Source: Pseudoxanthomonas suwonensis 11-1 | GTDB taxonomy: Bacteria; Pseudomonadota; Gammaproteobacteria; Xanthomonadales; Xanthomonadaceae | DNA length: 64,000 bases | Direction: 5' to 3' | Assembly (NCBI RefSeq): GCF_000185965.1 | Contig: NC_014924.1 | Coordinates: 2,604,001-2,668,000, forward strand | Shown: in pieces, positions 45,497 through 57,222 of the stretch | How positions within the stretch are numbered: the stretch's first letter is position 1 | Layout: each line of letters starts with the position of its first letter | The notes under the pieces: model-generated | The model's input: only the letters and a program-made list of their open reading frames with translations | The model's database searches: none | What the model was told of the DNA's origin: nothing | Program-made: the position numbers and the translations under genes

Positions 45497-47640
45497 GCGT
45501 TGTCTCCGGCGCGCGGGCCGCGGAAGCCGGAACGGCTGCTGTCGGCGACATGGCGGCCCAGCGCCATGAAGCCGCGCACGCTGGCGCGCAGCACGCCGCC
45601 GAGCGAGCCGAGGAAGGTGTCGCGGTCGTGGCGGCCCCACTGCGACATCCACAGGTCGGCGCGGGCGAAGGTGGAAGCCACCAGCCAGCGCTCCTGCTCC
45701 AGGTCCAGTTCCTGGAACTCGATGCTCACGCCCTGCTCGTCGCGGTCCTGACGCACCACCGCCGGCAGTCGGTAACTGCGGCCGCGGTGGCCGAGCTCGA
45801 CCTGCACCTCGGTGCCGGGCGCCATCGGGTACGGGGAATCCGGGCGCAGGGCCATGCCGCCGGTGGAGAAGTCGACGGTGTGGCAGGGCACGGCGGTGCC
45901 GTCGGGCATGTGCAGCACCGCCGGCATGCGCAGCGGCACGCGGTGGGCGCGGCGGATCTGTCGCTGCTCGCTGCAGGTGGCGATGGTCGCGCCGAGGATC
46001 ATCATGTTGTACGCGGTCCAGCCGAGGTTGAGCCACAGCGTCTGCACCTCGCCGCTGTCGCCACCGAAGACCAGGCGCAGCACGCCGGCGGCCATGCCGG
46101 TGAGGTTGAGCACCAGCAGGAACAGGTAGGGCTTGGCGATCTGCGCGTCGAAGTAGCTCTTCCGGACCAGGCCGCCCTTGGCGGTGACGTTGAACTTGCC
46201 CAGCTTGGGGTTGATCACCGCCATCGTGGTCGGCAGCAGGATGTACCAGGCCAGGGTGGTCTCGTAGACCTCGTTCCACAGCAGGCTGCGGTAGCGCCCC
46301 TGCACCCGCAGGTTGGTCAGGCCCGACTGCAGGATGTGCGGCAGCGCGTAGGCCAGGATCATCAGCGCCGAGGCGTGGATCACGTGCGCGCCGAACAGCA
46401 GGAAGGCCAGCGGCGCGGTGAGGAAGATGATCCGCGGCAGGCCGTAGAAGAAGTGGATCATCGCGTTGGTGTAGCAGAGCCGCTGCGCCAGCTTCAGCCC
46501 GCGGGTGAACATCGGGTTGTCCACGCGGAAGATCTGGGCCATGCCGCGCGCCCAGCGGATGCGCTGGCCCACGTGCGCCGACAGGCTCTCGGTGGCCAGG
46601 CCGGCGGCCTGCGGGATCGGCAGGTAGGCGCTGTCGTAGCCGCGCTGGTGCAGGCGGATCGCGGTGTGCGCGTCCTCGGTCACGGTCTCCACCGCGACGC
46701 CGCCGACCTCCTCCAGCGGGCCGCGGCGGATCACCGCGCAGGAGCCGCAGAAGAAGGTCGCGTTCCAGGTGTCGTTGCCGTCCTGGAGCAGGCCGTAGAA
46801 CAGGTGGCCCTCGTTGGGCACCTTGCCGAAGGTGTCGAGGTTGCGCTCGAACGGATCCGGCGAGAAGAAGTAGTGCGGGGTCTGCACCACCGCCAGGTTG
46901 GGATCGCGCACCAGCCAGCCCATCGCCACCTGCAGGAACGAGCGCGAAGGCATGTGGTCGCAGTCGAAGATGGCGACGAACTCGCCCGAGGTCTTCTTCA
47001 GCGCGGCGTTGATGTTGCCGGCCTTGGCGTGGCTGTTGTTGGTGCGGGTCAGGTAGTGGACGCCGGCCTGTTCGCAGAACTCGCGCAGCTCGTCGCGGCG
47101 GCCGTCATCGAGCACGTAGACGTTGAGCCTGTCCTCCGGCCAGTCCAGCACCGAGGCCGCCAGCACCGTGGTGCGCACCACCGACAGCGGCTCGTTGTAG
47201 GTGGGGATGAACACGTCCACCGTCGGCCACAGCGCCTGGTCGGCGGGCAGCGGCACCGGCTTGCGGTTCAGCGGCCAGGCCACCTGGAAGAAGCCGAACA
47301 CCAGCACGACGAAGGCGTACAGCTCGGCCACCAGCAGGCCGCTGCCCAGCACCATGTCCAGCGGCGTGCCGACGCCCATGGTCTCGGTCAGGCGCCACCA
47401 GATGTAGCGGGTGGACATGGTCAGGGACAGGCCCATCAGGGCCAGCACCACCACCGGGCTGGAGCTGCGGCGCAGCAGCAGCGCGGCCACGAACACCGCC
47501 GCCGACAGCAGGAACTGGTGCTTTACATCCAGCGGGACGCTGGCGACGAAGCCGATGAGCGACAGCCCGGCCACGCACAACACGGCCAGCGCCAGTTTCT
47601 CCAGCGGAGTGCGCGCACCCCGTGTCTTCCCCTGCCCCAT
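45493..47640 (-). CDS. bcsA: Cellulose synthase catalytic subunit BcsA (UDP-forming)
   Basis: A 715-residue inner-membrane family 2 glycosyltransferase that polymerises glucose from UDP-glucose. Catalytic motifs in order: VLDDGRRDE near residue 178, FDCDHMP (DxD) near 224, VTEDAHT near 319 and QRIRWARGM near 361. Several membrane helices flank the catalytic domain. The C-terminal PilZ domain has RRAHR near 565 and DFSTGGMAL, so c-di-GMP should activate the enzyme. The ATG at 47640 is preceded by AGGGAGAG; an ATG five codons earlier is less likely. Confidence 0.97.
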   Translation of the reverse strand: MGQGKTRGARTPLEKLALAVLCVAGLSLIGFVASVPLDVKHQFLLSAAVFVAALLLRRSSSPVVVLALMGLSLTMSTRYIWWRLTETMGVGTPLDMVLGSGLLVAELYAFVVLVFGFFQVAWPLNRKPVPLPADQALWPTVDVFIPTYNEPLSVVRTTVLAASVLDWPEDRLNVYVLDDGRRDELREFCEQAGVHYLTRTNNSHAKAGNINAALKKTSGEFVAIFDCDHMPSRSFLQVAMGWLVRDPNLAVVQTPHYFFSPDPFERNLDTFGKVPNEGHLFYGLLQDGNDTWNATFFCGSCAVIRRGPLEEVGGVAVETVTEDAHTAIRLHQRGYDSAYLPIPQAAGLATESLSAHVGQRIRWARGMAQIFRVDNPMFTRGLKLAQRLCYTNAMIHFFYGLPRIIFLTAPLAFLLFGAHVIHASALMILAYALPHILQSGLTNLRVQGRYRSLLWNEVYETTLAWYILLPTTMAVINPKLGKFNVTAKGGLVRKSYFDAQIAKPYLFLLVLNLTGMAAGVLRLVFGGDSGEVQTLWLNLGWTAYNMMILGATIATCSEQRQIRRAHRVPLRMPAVLHMPDGTAVPCHTVDFSTGGMALRPDSPYPMAPGTEVQVELGHRGRSYRLPAVVRQDRDEQGVSIEFQELDLEQERWLVASTFARADLWMSQWGRHDRDTFLGSLGGVLRASVRGFMALGRHVADSSRSGFRGPRAGDNA

Positions 47641-47708
47641 CTGCTCTCCCTTCATGCGTGCGGCGCCCCGTCATCCAACCGCGGACATGCCGCCCGCTTC
47701 CCGGCTGC

Positions 47709-48131
47709 TCAGGAACCGCGCAGCCGGCGCAAAGGACTATCGCTGCCCGGACGGGCACCCTCGCCCGCCAGCCGGTCGAACAGCTGCTGCAGCGGGGTGC
47801 GCGCCGGTGCCGGCTGGGCCGCCGCCGCGGGGACGGCGTGGATCACGCGGCCGCGCGGGGCGGGTGCTGCCGGTGCCGGTGCCGGTGCCGGTGCCGGTGC
47901 CGGTGCCGGTGCCGGTGCCGGTGCCGGTGCAGGCGCGGCGGGTCCGGGAGCGGGCGCCGGTTCGGGCCTGGCCGCGGACACCCGGGAGGGTTCCGGCCGC
48001 CTGGGCGCCGGCGGGGCCGGGTGCAGGCGCTCGCCACCGAAGTCGCGGTAGCCCGCGTCGCCGTCGGCTCCGAGGCGCTTGAACAGGGAGGCGACGTCGT
48101 CGTCGCCGGAAGTGCTGTCGGGCTTGGACAT
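47709..48131 (-). CDS. BcsP-like proline-rich cellulose operon protein
   Basis: A 140-residue protein between bcsD and bcsA. The N-terminus DDDVASLFKRLGADGDAGYRDF and the C-terminus TPLQQLFDRLAG resemble BcsP-type accessory proteins of cellulose operons (shown here in pieces: DDDVASLFKRLG, GYRDFGGER). The middle is a run of Ala-Pro dipeptides made by a GGTGCC-type microsatellite. It has no membrane or signal sequence, so it is probably cytoplasmic. The ATG at 48131 has GAGGA eight bases upstream. The family call is from memory of short motifs and is moderate; the gene is clearly part of the operon. Confidence 0.65.
   Translation of the reverse strand: MSKPDSTSGDDDVASLFKRLGADGDAGYRDFGGERLHPAPPAPRRPEPSRVSAARPEPAPAPGPAAPAPAPAPAPAPAPAPAPAPAPAAPAPRGRVIHAVPAAAAQPAPARTPLQQLFDRLAGEGARPGSDSPLRRLRGS
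47868..47927. repeat. Hexanucleotide microsatellite, ten units, inside the bcsP-like gene
   Basis: Ten perfect copies of tgccgg in a row. Each unit adds one Ala-Pro pair, so slippage lengthens or shortens the Pro-rich linker without breaking the frame. Confidence 0.97.
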
Positions 48132-48141
48132 GGGGGAATCC

Positions 48142-48600
48142 TCAGGACACGCGGGACAGCACGAAGCTGTCGACATGGTTTGCATCGGCGTGGGTGCAGG
48201 CCACGTCCAGCACGGACGCGGTACCGGCGGCGCGGAACCAGGCCCGGTACACGCCTTCCAGGAACGCGGCCAGCCACGGCCGCCCCGCTCCACCGGCGGC
48301 GGCCAGCGGCGAGGCGAAATGCCGGATCAGGACGCGGTCTTCCATCTCCTCGAATTCGGCCCTGCCCCACTCGATCGGCGCCCAGACTGCATTGGCCGCG
48401 GTCTGCAGCGCGTCGAGGGTCGGCACTTCCGGCAGCGGGTGGTCGCCGGCGAAGCGCTCGCCCAGGCGCGCCATCAGCCGCGCGCGGTCTTCCTCGTCCA
48501 GGCCATGCTCCAGCTCGTCGCACAGGGCGCGCATGAAGCCGCGCCACTGCGGGGCACAGCTGCGGGTTCGGTAATGGTCCAGCAGGTCGTCTGGGGTCAT
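48142..48600 (-). CDS. bcsD: Cellulose synthase subunit BcsD
   Basis: A 152-residue protein matching the BcsD (AxCeSD) family, which forms a periplasmic or cytoplasm-facing octameric ring that organises glucan chains in Komagataeibacter. Supporting sequence: QWRGFMRALCDELEHGL at the N-terminus, APIEWGRAEFEEMEDRVLI in the middle and the VLDVACTHADANHVDSF end (given in parts). Length is close to the 156 residues of the type protein. It is the first gene here, whereas in type I operons bcsD usually comes last. The ATG at 48600 is chosen over a GTG four codons upstream. Confidence 0.85.
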   Translation of the reverse strand: MTPDDLLDHYRTRSCAPQWRGFMRALCDELEHGLDEEDRARLMARLGERFAGDHPLPEVPTLDALQTAANAVWAPIEWGRAEFEEMEDRVLIRHFASPLAAAGGAGRPWLAAFLEGVYRAWFRAAGTASVLDVACTHADANHVDSFVLSRVS

Positions 48601-48695
48601 GCGGGATCCCACCGGGGCGACCGGGGATTGGGGGAAGAAGGACGGCCGGCATGGAACGCAAGTCCGATGCCATGCATCCGTGATGACTAAAAATA

Positions 48696-48711
48696 TGCGA
48701 ATTGGGTCGCA
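48696..48711. promoter_or_regulatory. TGCGA-N6-TCGCA palindrome upstream of the bcs operon
   Basis: A perfect inverted repeat, TGCGA (48696-48700), ATTGGG, TCGCA (48707-48711), with the spacing of CRP/Clp-family sites (TGTGA-N6-TCACA). On the minus strand a TATTTT -10-like sequence lies just downstream (48695-48690), so a bound protein could cover the bcs promoter. Xanthomonad Clp responds to c-di-GMP, which makes it a reasonable candidate. Confidence 0.45.
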
Positions 48712-48745
48712 AAAACCAGCGGAGGCCGCCCACGGTTTATCGCTT

Positions 48746-48784
48746 CCTGACGTAACGCGTCACTTTGTGACACACCCTGTCAGG
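48746..48784 (-). terminator. Hairpin at the end of pncB
   Basis: Outer arms CCTGAC (48746-48751) and GTCAGG (48779-48784) enclose GTCAC-TTT-GTGAC (48759-48771). The pncB stop codon lies in the outer arm. It probably separates pncB from the bcs operon; there is no clear T-run. Confidence 0.5.
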
Positions 48785-49979
48785 CCGAGGCTTCGGGTAC
48801 CGGCGGCTCCACGGAGAATACCTGGCGCAGGTACGAGAGGTAGCCAGGGTCGTCGACCATGGTCTTGCCCGGGCTGTCGCTGAGCTTGGCCACCGGCTGG
48901 CCGTTGCAGCGGACCATCTTCAGCACGATCTGCAGCGGCTTGGGTCCCAGGTCGTTGGTGAGGTTGGTGCCGACCCCGAAGGACATGCGGCAACGCCCAC
49001 GGAAGTGGTCGTACAGCGCCATCACCCGTTCGATGTCCAGGCCGTCGCTGAACACCAGGGTCTTGGTGCGCGGGTCGATCCGGTGCGCCTGCAGGTGGGC
49101 GATGATCCGCTCGCCCCATTCGAACGGATCGCCCGAGTCGTGGCGCATGCCGTCGAACAGCTTGCAGAAGTACAGGTCGAAGTCGCCCAGGAAGGCGTCC
49201 AGCCCGATCACGTCGGTCAGGGCCACGCCGAGGTCGCCGCGGTACTCGCGCGCCCAGGTGTCGAACGCAGCCACCTGCGAGTCGCGCAGGCGCGGGCCGA
49301 GGGCCTGGAACGCCTGCAGCCACTCGTGCGCCATCGTGCCCTGCGGCACCAGGCCGTACCTGCGGGCGAAGTGCACGTTGGAGGTGCCGACGAAGTGGGT
49401 GCCGAACTCGGCGCGCAGGTGCGGCAGCACCTCGCCGTGCCAGGCGTGCGAGTAGCGCCGGCGGGTACCGAAGTCGGTGATCACGCAATCCTCGAAACCC
49501 ACCGCCTCGCGCAGCCGCGCGGTCTTGGCGCGGATCCGGCGCAGGCCCTCCTCGCGGTCGGCCGGCCCGAAGGTGCCGGTCATGTACAGCTCGCTGATGA
49601 TCGCCAACAGCGGCACCTCGAACATGATGGTGTGCAACCAGGGCCCGCGCAGGCGCAGCTCGATGCCGCCGTTCTCGTCCGGGTTGGCGCGCAGCTGCAC
49701 GTACTTGCGGTCGAAGTGGAACAGGCCGAGGAAGTCGACGAAGTCCGGCTTGATGAAGCGCAGCCCGCGCAGGTAGTCCAGTTCCTCCGGGGTGGCGCGC
49801 AGCGCGCACAGCGCGTCGATCTGGTCGGAGATCGCGCCGAGGAACGGGACCAGGTCCACGTCCGGCGAGCGGCAGCGGAACAGGTATTCGACCTGGGCGC
49901 CGGGGTGCTGGTGCAGCACCGCCTGCATCATCGTCAGCTTGTACAGGTCGGTGTCGAGCAGCGAGGGAATGATCGGCAT
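48780..49979 (-). CDS. pncB: Nicotinate phosphoribosyltransferase
   Basis: A 399-residue enzyme that makes nicotinate mononucleotide from nicotinate and PRPP, the salvage entry to NAD. The start [17 protein letters not shown], the phospho-histidine region [13 protein letters not shown] and [14 protein letters not shown] match PncB. The ATG at 49979 has GGAGG six bases upstream, and the product then begins exactly as in homologues. It is 17 bases downstream of a glycosyltransferase gene on the same strand. Confidence 0.95.
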   Translation of the reverse strand: MPIIPSLLDTDLYKLTMMQAVLHQHPGAQVEYLFRCRSPDVDLVPFLGAISDQIDALCALRATPEELDYLRGLRFIKPDFVDFLGLFHFDRKYVQLRANPDENGGIELRLRGPWLHTIMFEVPLLAIISELYMTGTFGPADREEGLRRIRAKTARLREAVGFEDCVITDFGTRRRYSHAWHGEVLPHLRAEFGTHFVGTSNVHFARRYGLVPQGTMAHEWLQAFQALGPRLRDSQVAAFDTWAREYRGDLGVALTDVIGLDAFLGDFDLYFCKLFDGMRHDSGDPFEWGERIIAHLQAHRIDPRTKTLVFSDGLDIERVMALYDHFRGRCRMSFGVGTNLTNDLGPKPLQIVLKMVRCNGQPVAKLSDSPGKTMVDDPGYLSYLRQVFSVEPPVPEASA

Positions 49980-49996
49980 GGGCGCCTCCAGGGACG

Positions 49997-50845
49997 TCAT
50001 CGGCGCGGCCACATCCGCGGCAGCTTCGCCGCGAAATGGGCCCAGATCGCCGCGAACACCGCGGCACGGACGGCAAGGCCGCGACGCGGGGCCTCGAACC
50101 GGAAAAAGTACCGCCACAGCCCGCGGTGCTTGTGCCACTCCACGAACAGCGGCCGCGAACGGCTGGAAACGCCGCGCACGTGCAGCACGGCCACGTCGTT
50201 GGCCACCGCCACCAGGGCACCGGCCTGGCGCGCACGGCGGCACAGGTCCAGGTCCTCGGCATGCAGGCGGTAGCCCTCGTCGAGGCCGTCAATGCGGTCG
50301 AACAGCTCGCGCGGCATCAGCATCAGTGCGCCGGAGACCGCATCGACCGGCTGCAGGGTGCGCTCAGGGTCGGGCGGGACCTCGAGCTTCACCCCGCCCG
50401 TCGGGTTGCGCAGCATCGCGGCGAAATCCGGGTCGCGGCGGCGCGCGGCGCCGTCGTGCATGCCATCCTCGCCGTACAGGTCGGCGCCCAGCAGGCAGGG
50501 CCGGCCCTGGGCCAGCGCATGCGCGCGCAGCCGCACCAGCGAATCGCGTTCGACCTGCAGGTCGGGATTGACGAAGGCCAGCCACGGCGCATCGCTGTCG
50601 CGGGCGCCCTGGTTGCAGGCCACGGCGAAACCGGGGTTGTCGGGATTGGCGATGAAGCGCACGCGTGGATCGGCCAGCGCGTGCTGGCTGGCGATATCCA
50701 GGGTGCCGTCATCCGAGCCGTTGTCGACCACGCGGATCTGGGTGACGCCCTCGGCGATGCGCAGGCGGTGCAGGCAGGCATCGAGGGTGGAGGCGCTGCG
50801 GTAGCTCACCACCACCGCGGCGATACCTGCGGTCGTGGCACTCAT
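49997..50845 (-). CDS. Family 2 glycosyltransferase (rhamnosyltransferase-like)
   Basis: A 282-residue GT-A fold enzyme of the family that adds sugars such as rhamnose to surface polysaccharides. [17 protein letters not shown] opens the fold, VDNGSDDGT is the nucleotide-sugar site, [12 protein letters not shown] replaces the usual DxD (common in rhamnosyltransferase-type members), and [15 protein letters not shown] carries the ED base motif. No membrane helix. It overlaps the upstream GT-like gene as ATGA. The polysaccharide target is unknown; no O-antigen cluster is in view. Confidence 0.85.
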   Translation of the reverse strand: MSATTAGIAAVVVSYRSASTLDACLHRLRIAEGVTQIRVVDNGSDDGTLDIASQHALADPRVRFIANPDNPGFAVACNQGARDSDAPWLAFVNPDLQVERDSLVRLRAHALAQGRPCLLGADLYGEDGMHDGAARRRDPDFAAMLRNPTGGVKLEVPPDPERTLQPVDAVSGALMLMPRELFDRIDGLDEGYRLHAEDLDLCRRARQAGALVAVANDVAVLHVRGVSSRSRPLFVEWHKHRGLWRYFFRFEAPRRGLAVRAAVFAAIWAHFAAKLPRMWPRR

Positions 50846-51696
50846 GCGTCGGCCCCGGCGACATCGAGGTCGAACAGGTCGTCCTGGCGGCTGTCGCGCA
50901 GGCGTCCATGCAGCGCTTCCAGCTCGGCGCGGGCGTCGCGCAGCGGGTCGCGCATCAGGAAGTCGGCCAGCCGCGACTGCCATGCCGGCCAGCGCGCGGC
51001 CAGCACGTCGAGGTCGCCGGGCGCGGCCCCACCCTCGCCGCCACGGGCGACGAACGCGGTCTCGCACAGCACGTTGCGCCAGCCCAGCCCGGCCAGGCGC
51101 AGCGACAGGTCGACCAGGGCTCCGTACCAGGAGCCGAAGCTGGCGGTATCCAGGCCACCGGCGCGGGCGCGCGCCGAGCCGCGCAGGGCCACGGCGTGGT
51201 CGACCGCGGCCGGGAGCTCGGGGTGGCGCGGAGGCATCGCCGCGCAGGCCTGCGCGGTCAGCGCCGGCTCGGCTGGCAGCGGCGCGACCTCGCCCAGCCG
51301 CGGCCAGCTGGCCAGTTCGCCGGCGTTGCACCACGGCGTGGCGGTGGCGATCGAGGCGTCGCGGCCCAGGCAGGCGGAAAGCTGCGCCAGCCAGCCGGGC
51401 AGCGGCCGCGCATCGGCGGAAAGCACCACCACGTCGGCATCGCCACAGGCGGCCAGCATCTGCTGCAGGTGGGCGACCGGACCGACCGGCTGCGGGCGGC
51501 GGGTGTACTCGGCGCGCAGGCGGGTGGACTGCAGCCAGCGCTCGACAAGGGCGATGCCACGCGGCCCGGCCTGGGCGTCGTCGGCCAGCCACACCGGGGT
51601 GCCGGCCGGGGTGGCGGCATCCAGCGCGGCCAGGCAGGCGTCCAGCGCGTCCTCGTCGGCGGCAAGCGGCAACAGCACGATGGGCAGGTCGCTCAC
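50842..51696 (-). CDS. Diverged GT2-like glycosyltransferase
   Basis: A 284-residue protein that reads as a diverged family 2 glycosyltransferase: LPIVLLPLAADEDALDACLA at the start (in place of the usual VSY strand), VWLADDAQAG, and VVVLSADARPLPGWLAQL as a possible metal-binding loop. It lacks a clear ED motif near the C-terminus. It starts at GTG 51696 and overlaps the next GT2 gene by four bases, so the two probably act in the same pathway. Activity is uncertain; it may be catalytically weak or a partner protein. Confidence 0.65.
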   Translation of the reverse strand: MSDLPIVLLPLAADEDALDACLAALDAATPAGTPVWLADDAQAGPRGIALVERWLQSTRLRAEYTRRPQPVGPVAHLQQMLAACGDADVVVLSADARPLPGWLAQLSACLGRDASIATATPWCNAGELASWPRLGEVAPLPAEPALTAQACAAMPPRHPELPAAVDHAVALRGSARARAGGLDTASFGSWYGALVDLSLRLAGLGWRNVLCETAFVARGGEGGAAPGDLDVLAARWPAWQSRLADFLMRDPLRDARAELEALHGRLRDSRQDDLFDLDVAGADA

Positions 51697-51772
51697 GGTC
51701 GGGCGCGGACTCCTGGTAGGGACGGCGCAACTTTAGCAGGGCCGCGGCGAACGGCTGCCGGCGGCGGATACG

Positions 51773-51798
51773 CGACGGCGCCCCGCAGGGCGCCGTCG
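51773..51798 (-). terminator. Terminator hairpin after purL
   Basis: CGACGGCGCCC (51773-51783), CGCA loop, GGGCGCCGTCG (51788-51798), a perfect 11-bp stem 25 bases after the purL stop on the minus strand. Confidence 0.75.
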
Positions 51799-51822
51799 TC
51801 CACTCCACTTCGCAGCGGTGGC

Positions 51823-55701
<3,879 letters not shown>

Positions 55702-55823
55702 GTCCGGGAGATGTCGCTGGGAAAGGCCGTCCATTGTACCGGAGCCGGCGCGCGGCTTTCCCGGATCGCCCGGGACACGCGACCGGCGGTCATCGCCGCG
55801 GCCGGTCCGGGAGCCGTCCAGCA

Positions 55824-55853
55824 GGTGGCAGGCGGCGCGGGCCGCCCGCCACC
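55824..55853 (-). terminator. Terminator hairpin after dsbC
   Basis: GGTGGCAGGCGGC (55824-55836), GCGG loop, GCCGCCCGCCACC (55841-55853), 13 pairs with one mismatch, directly after the dsbC stop on the minus strand. Confidence 0.7.
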
Positions 55854-55860
55854 GCGGGGT

Positions 55861-56655
55861 TCAGCGGCTGCCGCCGGCGGTCTTGCCGGCCAGCCGGTCC
55901 AGCGCCTTGCGCAGGTCGGCCGGCGGCGAATAGCCGCCCAGCTGGGTGCCGTCGGGCGCGAACACCGCCGGGGTGCCGTTGACCCCGATGCGCTTGCCCA
56001 GCGCGTAGTGCATCGCCACCGGGCTGGTGCAGCTGCGGGCCTGGACCGGCTGGCCGGTCTTGGCCCTGGTCAGCGCCTGGCGGCGGTCCGGCGCGCACCA
56101 GACCGAGACCATGTCGCGGAAGTCCTGGCTGGCCATGCCCATGCGCGGGAAGGCCAGGTACTCCACCGCGATGCCCTGGCGGTTGTACTCGGCGATCTGG
56201 TCGTGCATGCGCCGGCAGTAGCCGCACTCGACGTCGGTGAAGACGGTGACCGTGTAGACCGGGTTCGGCGGGGCGAAGACGATGCGCTCCTCCTTCGCCA
56301 CCCCGGCCAGGGCCTGGCGGCGGAAGTCGGCCAGGCCGGGGCTGGCGGCCGCGGTCCGGTTCTTCAGGTCGATCGGCGGGGTCTGCACCAGGTAGCGACC
56401 GTCGTCGGAGACGTACAGCACCTGGCCGTCGAGCAGCACCTCGCGGAAGCCAGCGAACGGCGCGGCCCCGATGTAGTCCGGCTCGGCATCCGGGATCACC
56501 TCGGCCAGCGAGGCACGCACCGCCTGCTCAGCGCCGGGCGACGCGGCGGCCTTGGCGGGAGTGGCGGCCTTGCCGGCGGACGCGGGCGGAGCCGGCTGGG
56601 CACAGGCGCCAAGGCTGGTCGCGCAGAGCAGCGCGACGGCAAGCATTCGGAACAT
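55861..56655 (-). CDS. dsbC: Thiol:disulfide isomerase DsbC-like, possible lipoprotein
   Basis: A 264-residue thioredoxin-fold protein that isomerises wrong disulfides in the periplasm. The N-terminal dimerisation domain (VSDDGRYLVQTPPIDL) is followed by the catalytic domain with TVFTDVECGYCRRMH, active site CGYC, and the cis-Pro region GVNGTPAVFAPDG. The signal sequence ends in SLGAC, which fits a lipobox (cysteine near residue 19), so it may be a lipid-anchored DsbC. The ATG at 56655 is used; ATG 56646 is possible. It is downstream of xerD on the same strand as in E. coli, but 567 bases of repeats separate them. Confidence 0.9.
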   Translation of the reverse strand: MFRMLAVALLCATSLGACAQPAPPASAGKAATPAKAAASPGAEQAVRASLAEVIPDAEPDYIGAAPFAGFREVLLDGQVLYVSDDGRYLVQTPPIDLKNRTAAASPGLADFRRQALAGVAKEERIVFAPPNPVYTVTVFTDVECGYCRRMHDQIAEYNRQGIAVEYLAFPRMGMASQDFRDMVSVWCAPDRRQALTRAKTGQPVQARSCTSPVAMHYALGKRIGVNGTPAVFAPDGTQLGGYSPPADLRKALDRLAGKTAGGSR

Positions 56656-56850
56656 CACGGAGAAACCTGTCAGGAAAGTCTGAGGCCGGGGATTCTGGCA
56701 CAGGGGCCATGAGCGGAGGCCGACACGCCCTCCCCTCGCCCGCCACACGCCCCCCCCGGTGGACGTGCGCCGGGGCGCGGGCCGGGGATAAGGGTTGCGT
56801 GGCCAGTGGCGCCCGCACTACCTGCACGCCACTTGGCGGGGACGGGGTCG

Positions 56851-57192
56851 GCGGGCCGCGCGGCAGTGCCGCGATCGCTTCGCTCGAGGCATTCCGCAGC
56901 CGTCCATGGCGTAACCGCGCCAATTCCGGATACCCCTGCCCGGCCATCCATGGCCGGGGGTTCGGCAGGCCGCGCGGCAGTGCCGCGATCGCTCCGATTG
57001 ATGCATTCCGCAGCCGTCCATGGCGTAACCACGCCAGCTCCGGATACCCCTGCCCGGCCATCCATGGCCGGGCGTTCGGCAGGCCACGCGGCAGTGCCGC
57101 GATCTGCGGCACTGGACACGTGGCGCTGCCGTCCATGGCGTGACCCCGTCGGCTCCGGAGGCCCCTGCCCGGCCATCCCTGGCCGGGCGTTC
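56851..57192. repeat. Tandem array of three 114-bp structured repeats between xerD and dsbC
   Basis: Three units with an exact 114-base period. Each holds GCGGCAGTGCCGC, a GCCGTCCATGGCG block, a TCCGGA block and an imperfect palindrome around GGCCATCCATGGCC (first at 56939-56958). The first two units are nearly identical and the third has diverged in its middle. Because 114 is divisible by three, open frames run through on both strands, but they have no start signals or known domains. The remaining bases 56656-56850 show nothing I recognise apart from the dsbC leader. Confidence 0.93.
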
Positions 57193-57222
57193 GCCCCTTT
57201 TGCGGCATGCCGCAAAAGGGGC
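57193..57222. terminator. 30-bp perfect palindrome immediately after xerD
   Basis: Left half GCCCCTTTTGCGGCA (57193-57207) and right half TGCCGCAAAAGGGGC (57208-57222) are exact inverted repeats with no spacer. It touches the xerD stop codon (57223-57225) and closes the 114-bp repeat array. It can form a hairpin with a small loop and may end xerD transcription. Confidence 0.75.

Noticed and set aside
47868-47927. Origin or iteron-like array
   Set aside because: It is a hexanucleotide microsatellite inside a reading frame, with no DnaA boxes, AT-rich region or replication gene nearby.
48759-48771. GTCAC-TTT-GTGAC as a Clp/CRP box for the bcs operon
   Set aside because: The half-sites have the wrong orientation and spacing (3 instead of 6), and they sit inside the pncB end hairpin, so a stem is the simpler reading.
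56709-57143. Apparent repeat protein encoded by the 114-bp array
   Set aside because: The frame stays open only because the period is divisible by three; similar frames exist on both strands, with no ribosome-binding site or domain.
56851-57192. CRISPR array
   Set aside because: Units are 114 bases with no short repeat/unique spacer pattern and no cas genes nearby.
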